DNA of 36,795 nucleotides, from positions 1 through 36,795 of the forward strand of contig CAZDHT010000019.1 of the NCBI GenBank assembly GCA_964505325.1. The letters are read 5' to 3'. Both the position numbers and the translations under genes were made by a program. Shown here one piece after another: positions 7,657 through 15,721 of the stretch (position 1 is its first letter; every line of letters starts with the position of its first letter). This stretch comes from CAZDHT01 sp964505325 (GTDB lineage Bacteria > Planctomycetota > PUPC01). The notes beneath the pieces are model-generated. The model was not told the origin of the DNA. It saw nothing but the letters and a program-made list of their open reading frames with translations, and made no database searches.

Positions 7657-8588
7657 TGGTCCGAGCCGACGTTCGGCCCTACCTGTCGGTCGACAATGCC
7701 GATGTCCGGCGAGTGGAGGCAGTGGTCGATGGGGATAAAGAACATCGGCCGGTCGGTCGGCCACGTGGGCTGATAACCGCGGCCGCGCGCGCTGTCGCGC
7801 AGGCCCGACGCCTTCAGCAGCCGCTCGAAGTAAACGGAGAACGGCGTGACGTTGAGATCGCCCATCAGGACGACGGGAGTGGTCACCCGGGCGAGCGCCT
7901 CGGGGATAGCCGCGAGCTGCTGGTTGCGGAGCCGTGAGCAGGACGGGCAGGACGGCGGAAGCGGATGCGTTCCGAACACGGTGAAGACCCCGCCGGGCGC
8001 CTCCAACTCGGCGAGGACGGACGGCACCTTGGCCCCGTCGACGTAGGCGATCCGCGCCGTGCGGAACGGCAGCCTGCTGAACAGCGCGATGCCGAAGTTG
8101 TCCTCGCGCGGCTCGCCGCGCACGTGCGGATACGTCGCCGCCAGCTCGCCGAGGTCCGCCAGCCATCGGTCGTTGACCTCCAGGAGCAGCACGAAGTCCG
8201 GCTCATACTCCCGGATCGCGTCGCAGACTTTCTGCACGTCGCGGTTGGCGGTGTGGATGTTCATCGTCATCGCGCGGAGGGTGTCCGGCCGGCGTGCGCT
8301 GTGTTCGCCGCCGACGAACAGCGGGAGCAGCACGGCCAGGTTGACCAGGGCGAACGCGGCGAAGACCGGCCCGGTCACCCGCCGCCGAAGCAGCGCCAGC
8401 GTGATCGCCGCACCGCCGAGGCAGAGGAAGTACTGGGCGCGGAAGTGACTCGTGAGCTCGCACGGCCGCCACAGCCCGCTGGCGAAGCCGGCGACCGTCA
8501 GCGCCGACGCAACGGCGCCGCCTGCGATCAGCGCGGTGCACAGCCACGCGCGGATGCGGAGCCGCTTGCCCCCGGTTGTTTCCGTCAC
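7596..8588 (-). CDS. membrane-anchored endonuclease/exonuclease/phosphatase family protein
   Basis: A 330-residue protein starting at GTG 8588, which overlaps the leuD stop as GTGA. Three hydrophobic segments lie at about residues 13-35, 42-58 and 65-82. The metal-dependent EEP fold follows, with its standard motifs: MNIHTAN (first Asn), LLLEVND (metal-binding Glu), GTHPLPP, VVLMGDLNVTPFS (Asp/Asn pair), and the terminal GSDHYPLIV (catalytic Asp-His). Similar proteins (YafD-like) are anchored in the inner membrane with the catalytic domain outside or at the surface; the substrate is not predictable. The frame remains open upstream to 8903, but that part is antisense-like overlap with leuD and is not used. 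Confidence 0.87.
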   Translation of the reverse strand: MTETTGGKRLRIRAWLCTALIAGGAVASALTVAGFASGLWRPCELTSHFRAQYFLCLGGAAITLALLRRRVTGPVFAAFALVNLAVLLPLFVGGEHSARRPDTLRAMTMNIHTANRDVQKVCDAIREYEPDFVLLLEVNDRWLADLGELAATYPHVRGEPREDNFGIALFSRLPFRTARIAYVDGAKVPSVLAELEAPGGVFTVFGTHPLPPSCPSCSRLRNQQLAAIPEALARVTTPVVLMGDLNVTPFSVYFERLLKASGLRDSARGRGYQPTWPTDRPMFFIPIDHCLHSPDIGIVDRQVGPNVGSDHYPLIVDFNLPADGRRPSRP

Positions 8589-9082
8589 GGCCCGGCCCCG
8601 GGCGTTGCCTGCTTGACGAAGTTCATGAGGCCGCCGGCGGCGATGATGTCCTGCATCTCTTTGGGGAACGGTTCGGTGGTGTAGTTGCTGCCCTGGGTGA
8701 GGTTCTTGATGCGGCCCCTGGCGAGGTCGATCTCGATCTCGTCGCCGGCGCGGATCTCGTCCGCCGCCTCCGGGCAGGCGAGTATGGGGAGGCCGGTGTT
8801 GATGCAGTTCCGGAAGAAGATGCGGGCAAACGTGCGGGCGATGACGCACGAGACGCCGGCCCCCTTGATGGCGATGGGGGCGTGCTCGCGGGACGACCCG
8901 CACCCGAAGTTCGCCCCGCCGACGATGATGTCTCCCGGCTGCACCTTTTTGGCGAACTCCGGGTCGGCGTTCTCCATGCAGTGCGCCGCCAACTCGTCGG
9001 GATCGATTGTGTTCAGGTATCGCGCCGGGATGATCTCGTCGGTGTTGACGTCATCACCGAACTTCCAGGCTTTGCCTTTCAT
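8585..9082 (-). CDS. leuD: 3-isopropylmalate dehydratase small subunit
   Basis: A 165-residue aconitase-swivel protein of the short LeuD type. It has the expected opening MKGKAWKFGDDVNTDEIIPARYL, the IVGGANFGCGSSREHAP loop that forms part of the substrate pocket, and IARTFARIFFRN. With LeuC it isomerises 2-isopropylmalate in leucine synthesis; in many bacteria the same isomerase also converts citramalate, linking it to the cimA gene at 26108. No leuC is in the window. Its ATG at 9082 lies 29 bp inside the end of the upstream activase gene, and its stop overlaps the next gene as GTGA, so the three genes form one transcript. Confidence 0.94.
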   Translation of the reverse strand: MKGKAWKFGDDVNTDEIIPARYLNTIDPDELAAHCMENADPEFAKKVQPGDIIVGGANFGCGSSREHAPIAIKGAGVSCVIARTFARIFFRNCINTGLPILACPEAADEIRAGDEIEIDLARGRIKNLTQGSNYTTEPFPKEMQDIIAAGGLMNFVKQATPGAGP

Positions 9083-12000
9083 GTTCTTCTCCGCGCGTTT
9101 CCGTCCGGGCCACCGCCGCCTGCCGGGCTTGGTGCATGAACGCCTCGAGGCGCAGGGCCTCGCCCGCCTCTTCGTGTCCGTCGTATTCCATCTTCAGGCA
9201 CGGGATGTTGCCGTGATCGGCAACGAACGGCCGGAGCAGCGCGTTGACAATGGTGCCCGGGATGCAGTTGAACGGCGTGATGTTGACCACGCCGGCGAAG
9301 CCGTGCTCGACGTACTCGACGGCGCGGCCCATGCTCAGCACCGCCTCGCCGCGGACTTCCGGGGCGAGGTAGCGGCTGGCGCGCTGCAAGATCCTGGGGG
9401 TGGGTTCCTCGCGCCAGAAATCACGTATGGCACCCTTGAACGGGCGGGACAGCCTGCGCACGTCGCGCTCCATGACCCATTCCTTGACGTGCTCGACCAT
9501 CAGGGCCTTGAACTGGTGGGTGCGACGGAAGTCGTTCCGGCGCTCCCAGTCGATGTAATCAATCCATTCCTCGAGCGGCGGGAGCGAGACCTCGGCGCCC
9601 AGCGCTTCGAGCTTCCGCACGATGAAGTTGTTGGCGAACTCGTTACAGCGGACGTAGATCTCGCCCACCAGGCCAATCTTCGGCTTGACCATGCTGCGGT
9701 TGACCTCGACGGCGTCGAACGCCGCTTGGAACTCCGCGGCCAGCGGCACCACGTCGCCCCCGCTCTCCAACACTTCCTCGGTTCGTTTCAGGCAACGCTC
9801 GTACAGGGCATTGGTCTCGCCGGGATGGACCTCGTAAGGCCGGGTGCTCCGGACGACCTTCTGGAGCAGGTCCACCAACACTAGACCGCGCCAGGCAACG
9901 AGGCGGAAGGCCGCCCCGAGCTGGGCGAGCGATTGGTTGAATCCGTCCTGCTGATCCAGCGCGAATATGGGCACGTCCTCGAGGCCGATGTCATTAAGGA
10001 CCATGCGGTGGAACTTGTTGTACTGGCCGAACCGGCACGGCCCCATCGCTTTGGGCATCAGGAAGGCGCTGGTCGCGGGGTCGAAGTCCGGGGCCATGGT
10101 CTGCTTGATAATATCGCCGGTGGTGATGATGCACGGGTAACACTCGCGCCCCGTGGTGAACTTGCGGCCGAGGGTGAGGCTCTCCTCGTTGGCCATCGGC
10201 ATGACCCGCGACGGGATGCCGTGGCGCCGCACGGTCGCAGCGAGCATCCGGCCGTGATCGTCCATGTGAGGGATGTAGAGGGTGCGCTTCTTTTCGCGGA
10301 CGGGGATATATTCGGGGCTGACGATCGCCGACGCGGGCGGCGCCTGGGTGTGCTTCACGTTGCGGAGGCTGTCGAGAAACGCCTCGCAGCGGGTCAGCAC
10401 GCCGCCGTCGGCGCTGTGCTCGTCGATCTCGATGGTGAGGTACGGCTTGCCGTTCATCTCGCGCTCGAAGAACTTGCTGATGAACGAGTCGGGCCCGCAT
10501 CCGAAGTTGGTGACGTAGAGCGCCTGGATGTTGTGCTGCGACCGGATGTACCGCGCCGCCGCCAGGATCCCCTGGCCGTACTTCCAGTACATGTGCGGGA
10601 AATCTCTGGAGACCTGCATGCCATCGAGCGGCAGACAATCGGTCGGCAGGGGGACGGCCCCCATCTCGCGCAGTTTCTCGGGCAGATTCAGGTTCATTCC
10701 GGTGTCGCAGCCGTTGTACGGGCGGCTGACGATAGCGATGGCCACGTCGTTGGGGCCCAGCGACTCGATGACCTGGCGGCCGCGCGCCTGCAGCTTCTCG
10801 AAGAAGCCGTCGAGGGCCTTGAACGCGGTCTCGGCGGCGCGCACGCCGGCGCGAGAAGATGCGCCGAGCTGCTTCGCCAGCTTCGACAGCAACCGGGCCA
10901 CGTACTTGCGGCCGCGGCTCATGTGGATGACCGGCTCGAGCACCTCGGCGTCGGTCTGGGTCAGGTCGATCGCCGCGCGGATGAAGTACGGGACCGATTG
11001 GATGTACGGACAAGCGTAGTAGTTGGTGAAGCCCGGCTCGGATTTCTCCATGTCCACCAAGCACGGGAGGAACAGGTAGTCTACGCCGCCCTCGATCAGG
11101 TCGAGCACGTGTCCGTGCGCGACCTTGATGGGGAAGCAGGTGTCGGCGGCGACGTGGCCGACGCCGTTACGGATGATCTGCTGGTTGGTGTCGCGCGACG
11201 TGACGACCTGGAATCCCAGCTCGGTGAAGAACGCCTTCCACAGGGGGAACAGTTCGAAGTAGTGCGCCGCCTGCGGAATCCCGACCGTTTTGCCGTTGGG
11301 ATTGTCGGGCGTGTCCTTGGGGTAGGCCTTGAGGAGAAGCTGCTTGCGCTCCTGGAAGAGCCGCGGCAATTTGACTTTCCTGCTTCGTTTCTTTTCCTCG
11401 TCAAACTTGCCGCATCGGCTCCCGTAGTGCAGCGGCCGCTCGCCCTCGACGGTCACGCGCTTGATCTCGCAGTGGTTGGGGCAGTCGTGGCACTCGAACG
11501 ACTCGACGGTGTATTGGCGGTCGCTCAGGTCGAACCCCTTGAACCGCGATGGCCCCTTGGTCTCCTCCATCGCGATCAGAGCGGCGCCGATCGCACCCAT
11601 CACGTCGTGATGGGGCGGCAGGATGATTTTCTTTCCGGTGACCTTCTCGAAGGCGGCGCACACGCCGCGGTTGTACGCCGTGCCGCCCTGGAAGAGGATC
11701 ACCTCGCCCACCTTGCGGCTCTCGACCACCTTGTTCAGGTAGTTGTAGACGATCGAGTAACACAGCCCGGCGATGAGGTCATCCTTCGCGACGCCGATTT
11801 GCAGGTAGTGGTTCAGGCTGGATTCGACGAACACGGTGCAGCGGTCGCCCAGGAAGCAGGGAGACTTCGCAGCCAGTGCGGCGTCGCCGAACTCGCGGTC
11901 GATCTTCACGCCCAACCGCTCCGCCTGCTCCTCGAGGAATGAGCCGGTCCCCGCGGCGCATACTTTGTTCATCGTGAAGTCCACCACCGCGCCGTGGTCG

Positions 12001-13298
12001 AGGGAGACGTACTTCGAGTCCTGCCCGCCGATCTCGAAGATGGTATCCACGTCCGGGCAGACGAACGCGGCGGCTCGGGCATGCGCGGTGATCTCATTCT
12101 TGATAATGTCCGCGCCGACGAAGTCGCCGGTCAGGTACCGGCCGGATCCGGTGGTGCCGGCGCCGCGAATGATGACCTTATCTTCGAACTCGCGGCCGAT
12201 GGCGACCAGGCCGCGTTGGATGGCGTCGATGGGGCGGCCGGCGGTCATCAGGTATTCGCGCGCGATCACGCGTTTGCGGCGGTCGATCAGGACGAGGTTC
12301 GTGCTGATCGATCCGACGTCGACCCCGAGGTACGCATCCACCGGCCCGTCTCCCTCGATCGGCGCCGGCTCGATCTGGCAATGGTAACCCTTGTCCTCCA
12401 GCGGCTCCAGCCGCTCGGCCTCCGGCTGGTAGTTCGCCAGGTGCTCGTCAACCACGGCGATGTCGGGCATCGGCGCCAGCGTCCCGGCCTTGCTGGCGGC
12501 CAGCACCGCGCCGATCGCTCCCATCGAAGCGAAGTGTTCGGGGATGAGCAGCTCGCCCGGCTCGAGTTGCAGGACGGTCTCGAAGGCCGTGACCATGCCT
12601 GCGTTCGCAGCGACGCCGCCCTGGAACGCGATGGGGCTCTCAAACTTCTTGCCGCGGCAGATGTTGCTGTGGAAGTTGCGGGCGAGCGCGTGACACAGCC
12701 CGGCGACGATGTCGTAGTCGGGCGTCGCGTCCTGCTGCAGGTGAATCATGTCGGTCTTGGCAAACACGCTGCACCGGCCGGCGATCCGCGGCGGGGTCTT
12801 GGACTTGAGTGCCAGTTCGCCGAACTCGCGCTCGATGCTGAGCCCCAGCCGCGCCGCCTGCTGATCGAGGAACGAGCCGGTGCCGGCGGCGCACACCGTG
12901 TTCATCGCGAAGTCGGCGATGCGTGGCTCCGACGCGCCCTCGTCGTACTCGAGCTTGATCAGCTTCGAGTCCTCGCCGCCCATCTCGATGATGGTCCGGA
13001 CGTCCGGGTGGAACGCCGCCGTGCCGGTGCTCTGGGCGACGATTTCGTTGACCGTGTCGATGCCCAGGATACGGCCCAGCAGTTTTCCGCCGTTGCCTGT
13101 CAGGGCAAGGCCGGCGATCTTCTCACGTGGCACGCGGGAGAACATGTCGGCGATCAGGTCCCGCGCGGTCTCGACCGGCTGGCCCCTCGTGCGAACGTAG
13201 TGGTTCTCGACCACCCGGTTCGCGTCATCGAGCACAGCCAGCTTCGCGCTGACCGAGCCGATGTCGATTCCAACGTAGTACGCGTCCCTGACCTGCAC
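9054..13298 (-). CDS. giant fused CoA-substrate-specific activase (BcrAD/BadFG plus DUF2229/HgdB-like)
   Basis: A 1,414-residue protein starting at GTG 13298. It has two tandem ASKHA ATPase domains of the 2-hydroxyacyl-CoA dehydratase activator type: GIDIGSVSAKLAVLD near residue 9 and LGVDVGSISTNLVLID near 325. Each carries the VCAAGTGSFL cysteine and a second cysteine (GRCSVFA, DRCTVFV) that in homodimeric activators bridge a [4Fe-4S] cluster. A Cys-rich linker (CHDCPNHCEIK, SRCGKFD) and a DUF2229-like region with further cysteines follow. The C-terminus resembles dehydratase components, with FNCIPGTIVNALL. Known relatives couple ATP hydrolysis to low-potential electron transfer in anaerobes; the substrate of this fused class is not established. 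The gene has its own promoter at 13403-13431 and overlaps leuD. Confidence 0.88.
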   Translation of the reverse strand: MQVRDAYYVGIDIGSVSAKLAVLDDANRVVENHYVRTRGQPVETARDLIADMFSRVPREKIAGLALTGNGGKLLGRILGIDTVNEIVAQSTGTAAFHPDVRTIIEMGGEDSKLIKLEYDEGASEPRIADFAMNTVCAAGTGSFLDQQAARLGLSIEREFGELALKSKTPPRIAGRCSVFAKTDMIHLQQDATPDYDIVAGLCHALARNFHSNICRGKKFESPIAFQGGVAANAGMVTAFETVLQLEPGELLIPEHFASMGAIGAVLAASKAGTLAPMPDIAVVDEHLANYQPEAERLEPLEDKGYHCQIEPAPIEGDGPVDAYLGVDVGSISTNLVLIDRRKRVIAREYLMTAGRPIDAIQRGLVAIGREFEDKVIIRGAGTTGSGRYLTGDFVGADIIKNEITAHARAAAFVCPDVDTIFEIGGQDSKYVSLDHGAVVDFTMNKVCAAGTGSFLEEQAERLGVKIDREFGDAALAAKSPCFLGDRCTVFVESSLNHYLQIGVAKDDLIAGLCYSIVYNYLNKVVESRKVGEVILFQGGTAYNRGVCAAFEKVTGKKIILPPHHDVMGAIGAALIAMEETKGPSRFKGFDLSDRQYTVESFECHDCPNHCEIKRVTVEGERPLHYGSRCGKFDEEKKRSRKVKLPRLFQERKQLLLKAYPKDTPDNPNGKTVGIPQAAHYFELFPLWKAFFTELGFQVVTSRDTNQQIIRNGVGHVAADTCFPIKVAHGHVLDLIEGGVDYLFLPCLVDMEKSEPGFTNYYACPYIQSVPYFIRAAIDLTQTDAEVLEPVIHMSRGRKYVARLLSKLAKQLGASSRAGVRAAETAFKALDGFFEKLQARGRQVIESLGPNDVAIAIVSRPYNGCDTGMNLNLPEKLREMGAVPLPTDCLPLDGMQVSRDFPHMYWKYGQGILAAARYIRSQHNIQALYVTNFGCGPDSFISKFFEREMNGKPYLTIEIDEHSADGGVLTRCEAFLDSLRNVKHTQAPPASAIVSPEYIPVREKKRTLYIPHMDDHGRMLAATVRRHGIPSRVMPMANEESLTLGRKFTTGRECYPCIITTGDIIKQTMAPDFDPATSAFLMPKAMGPCRFGQYNKFHRMVLNDIGLEDVPIFALDQQDGFNQSLAQLGAAFRLVAWRGLVLVDLLQKVVRSTRPYEVHPGETNALYERCLKRTEEVLESGGDVVPLAAEFQAAFDAVEVNRSMVKPKIGLVGEIYVRCNEFANNFIVRKLEALGAEVSLPPLEEWIDYIDWERRNDFRRTHQFKALMVEHVKEWVMERDVRRLSRPFKGAIRDFWREEPTPRILQRASRYLAPEVRGEAVLSMGRAVEYVEHGFAGVVNITPFNCIPGTIVNALLRPFVADHGNIPCLKMEYDGHEEAGEALRLEAFMHQARQAAVARTETRGEEHERQSLEVR

Positions 13299-13402
13299 GT
13301 CGATAACTGGCCTCTCCCTGCCTTAACGGCTCCGCCTCTTCTCGCGCATGCCTTCCCGTCACGCCGGCCGGTAAACCACCCCAGTGACAGGCCAAGTGCA
13401 TT

Positions 13403-13431
13403 ATCATAGCGTGGGTTAGGCTGCGAATCAA
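13403..13431 (-). promoter_or_regulatory. sigma-70-type promoter for the activase-leuD operon
   Basis: On the minus strand TTGATT (13431-13426), 17 bp, then TATGAT (13408-13403). The leader to the GTG at 13298 is about 100 nt. A 15-bp tandem duplication (13435-13464) lies immediately upstream of the -35 box. Confidence 0.65.
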
Positions 13432-13434
13432 TAC

Positions 13435-13464
13435 GCGGCGTGCGATCATGCGGCGTGCGATCAT
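13435..13464. repeat. two exact tandem copies of a 15-bp unit
   Basis: GCGGCGTGCGATCAT is repeated at 13435-13449 and 13450-13464, 3 bp upstream of the -35 box of the activase promoter and 19 bp past the histidine phosphatase stop. It could be a tandem regulator site or a chance slippage duplication. Confidence 0.7.
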
Positions 13465-13483
13465 GCAGAGGCTTCGACGGCGC

Positions 13484-14263
13484 TCACGGGGAAAGGCTGT
13501 TGAGGCTTTGCAGCTTCCAGCCGAAGCGGGTGTGAGCGACGACGTTGATGGTGCAATTCTTGACGCTGAAGTTGCCCTTGAGCTTGCCTTCCGGCGCCAT
13601 CACTTTCGAGAAGAAGACGAACGCCGGGCCGCCGTGCGTGACCACCAGCACGTTCCCGCGGCTGTACTTCGCTGCGATCTCGTCCAGCTTCGCCGTCACC
13701 CGCGCCTGCACCTCGCCGAGCGACTCGCCGCCTTCGGGGCGCGAATTCGCCCGGTCGCGTTCGCGCGCCGCGCACTGCTCCGGCCAGCGCCGCGCGATCT
13801 CCGCGTAGTTCTTCCCCGCCCACTCCCCGTAGTCCTCCTCGCGAAGGGCCGGGGTCTTGAAGAGCGGCACGTCGCGTCCGCTGAGAATGATCTCTGCCGT
13901 CTCCACGCACCGCTTCAAGTCGCTGGAATACGCGGCCTCGAACGTGACACCGGCCAGCGCTCCGGCGACCCGGGCCGCTTCGGCCCGGCCATCATCGCTC
14001 AGCTCGATGTCGAGCTGGCCCTGGAGCCTCCCGCTCTTGTTCCACACCGTCTGCCCGTGCCGGATGACGTAGAGCAGCAGGTCTTCGTCCGTGACCGGCG
14101 TCAGGTATCCGACACCGGCCGACTCGGCTTCGGCCTGTTCCATGCCCACACGGGTCTCCGCCTGGCGGGGAAGCCGCTCTCCGCACTCGCACGTGATCGA
14201 CCGTCCGAACTGGAAGAGCGTCACGTCATACTGGCGGCCGCAACGTCTGCAAACGATAGCCAT
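13484..14263 (-). CDS. histidine phosphatase with N-terminal zinc-ribbon-like domain
   Basis: A 259-residue protein. The N-terminal 30 residues hold four cysteines at 5, 8, 25 and 27 (CxxC-N16-CxC), a likely zinc knuckle. After a linker comes a phosphoglycerate-mutase-like histidine phosphatase: VIRHGQT (nucleophile His69, Arg68), SDLKRCVETAEI, the acid loop LREEDYGEWAGK, and VVTHGGP with the second catalytic His. Such enzymes remove phosphate from small molecules or proteins, and alpha-ribazole phosphatase (CobC-like) is one possibility. Last gene of the trpB-trpA transcript, 21 bp after trpA. The zinc-ribbon fusion is unusual for the family and may mediate protein or nucleic-acid contact. 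Confidence 0.86.
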   Translation of the reverse strand: MAIVCRRCGRQYDVTLFQFGRSITCECGERLPRQAETRVGMEQAEAESAGVGYLTPVTDEDLLLYVIRHGQTVWNKSGRLQGQLDIELSDDGRAEAARVAGALAGVTFEAAYSSDLKRCVETAEIILSGRDVPLFKTPALREEDYGEWAGKNYAEIARRWPEQCAARERDRANSRPEGGESLGEVQARVTAKLDEIAAKYSRGNVLVVTHGGPAFVFFSKVMAPEGKLKGNFSVKNCTINVVAHTRFGWKLQSLNSLSP

Positions 14264-14284
14264 CGGCTCAACAGCAACAGTGTT

Positions 14285-15085
14285 CTAGTGAACTCCCTGC
14301 GCCAGGTTCCCGGCGAACTCCGCGACCTTCCTGACCAACTCGGCGCGGGGCAATTGCGAGGCGGACTCGATCTCGCGCACGACCGCGCTGCCCACGATGA
14401 TGCCGTCGGCGACCTCGGACAGCGCGCGGACCTGCTCCCGCTTCGACACCCCGAAGCCCACGACGATCGGCGTGCTGACCTTTGAACGCACGCGGAGCAG
14501 GTACTCCCGCAGGTCGTCCGGCAGCTCATCCCTAGCGCCCGTGATGCCCGTCACGGACACGCAGTAGATGAACCCGGTCGACGCGCGGTCGGCCATCTCG
14601 ATGCGCTCGTCGGTGCTGGTGGGAGCAACGAAGAAGATCGTCGCCAGCCCGGCCCCTCGGGCCAGCGCGATGAGTTCGTCGGCCTCCTCGGCGATCAGGT
14701 CCGGGACGATCACGCCGTCTATTCCCGCCCTGCTCGCCTCGCTCACGAAGCGCTCGACGCCGAACTTGTAGACGATGTTGTAGTACGTCATCAGCGCGAT
14801 GGGGATTTCCGACTGCGCCCGTACCTCCGCGACCAGATCGAGCACCTTGCGCAGGGTCGTGCCGCGCTCGAGCGAGCGCTGCCCCGCCGCCTGAATGACC
14901 GGGCCGTCGGCGATCGGATCGCTGAACGGCATCCCCAGCTCGATCATGTCGACGCCGGCCCCTTCCAGTGCGACGATCAATTCACCGGTCGTCTCAAGGT
15001 CTGGATCCCCGGCGCACAGGTACACGTTGAACGCTGCTCGGCCTTCGGCTTTGAGATCAGCGTATGTCTTCTCGATCCGGTTCAC
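14285..15085 (-). CDS. trpA: tryptophan synthase alpha subunit
   Basis: A 266-residue TIM barrel that cleaves indole-3-glycerol phosphate to indole and glyceraldehyde-3-phosphate. The catalytic pair is present at the standard positions Glu49 (MIELGMPFSDP) and Asp60 (PIADGP), and the phosphate-binding GFGVSKREQV and DGIIVGSAVV loops are intact. The start is GTG at 15085, preceded by TAGGAAG, where the stop codon of the upstream DUF4276 gene is part of the ribosome-binding site. Only 9 bp separate the two genes. trpA is thus read through from trpB via two unrelated genes; no private promoter is visible. Confidence 0.96.
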   Translation of the reverse strand: MNRIEKTYADLKAEGRAAFNVYLCAGDPDLETTGELIVALEGAGVDMIELGMPFSDPIADGPVIQAAGQRSLERGTTLRKVLDLVAEVRAQSEIPIALMTYYNIVYKFGVERFVSEASRAGIDGVIVPDLIAEEADELIALARGAGLATIFFVAPTSTDERIEMADRASTGFIYCVSVTGITGARDELPDDLREYLLRVRSKVSTPIVVGFGVSKREQVRALSEVADGIIVGSAVVREIESASQLPRAELVRKVAEFAGNLAQGVH

Positions 15086-15094
15086 GTTCGCTTC

Positions 15095-15721
15095 CTACAG
15101 ACCTGCGTCACGAGCCAGTTGCACCATTTCATCCAACATCTGTTTCAGGTACGGGCACTTCTGCGCCGCAGTGCCCGGGTCGAGCTTCCTGAGCAGATTC
15201 GGCCCGTCCACCGGCTTCTTGTATTCTCTGTTGAGAGTCCGGCGATACTCGGCGCGCAATCGCGTTGCCGGCGGCTCGTCGAAATTCACCCTCTCCGGCC
15301 GAGCACTGAGCTGGTTGATTACCGGCTGGACCTGGCGCGGGAAAACACCAGGATCGCTCAGGAGCCACGCCTCCGTCTCGTGGACGGCGAAGAACTGGCG
15401 GTATCGAGGCTGCGCGACCCGCTGTTCAATCTTCTGCTTGGCGAATTCGTATCTCTCGTCCGCAGTTATTCCTTGCTCATAACCGTCGGGCAAACCGTAC
15501 AGGTCAAGTAATCCAATGATAGCGATGACCTCGTTGGCGCGGCGTTCGGTGAGCCGCGCTTCCGCCTTTGCAGGCGCATCTTCGACGAACCGTCCACTCC
15601 CCTTGAAGTTGACCGGCGTAACGCCCACGTGTTGAAGCCTCTGTGCGTCGAGCCACCGTTTCACGAAGGCGGCGACGCCCTGCTTCTCGGTGTAACCTTC
15701 GACGAACAGCAGGAACCTCAT
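15095..15721 (-). CDS. DUF4276 family protein, TOPRIM-like partner of the upstream ATPase
   Basis: A 208-residue protein recognisable as DUF4276 from FVEGYTEKQGVAAFVKRWL at the start, IAIIGLLDLYGLP in the middle, FFAVHETEAWLLSDP, and EYKKPVDGPNLLRKLDP near the end. The opening Glu8 in VEG..E, the Asp73 after a hydrophobic strand, and the later HETE acidic cluster resemble the metal-binding acids of TOPRIM nucleases; this fold assignment is inference. The ATG overlaps the ATPase stop codon by 4 bp (ATGA), implying a stoichiometric pair. ABC-ATPase plus TOPRIM pairs are known from OLD-type and PARIS anti-phage systems, so a conflict-system nuclease or effector is the best guess. It is cytosolic, with no signal peptide. 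Confidence 0.8.
   Translation of the reverse strand: MRFLLFVEGYTEKQGVAAFVKRWLDAQRLQHVGVTPVNFKGSGRFVEDAPAKAEARLTERRANEVIAIIGLLDLYGLPDGYEQGITADERYEFAKQKIEQRVAQPRYRQFFAVHETEAWLLSDPGVFPRQVQPVINQLSARPERVNFDEPPATRLRAEYRRTLNREYKKPVDGPNLLRKLDPGTAAQKCPYLKQMLDEMVQLARDAGL

Noticed and set aside
9933..11942. 669-codon open frame on the plus strand
   Set aside because: It is antisense to the fused activase, has an arginine/aspartate/valine-rich composition typical of high-GC shadow frames, and lacks family motifs.
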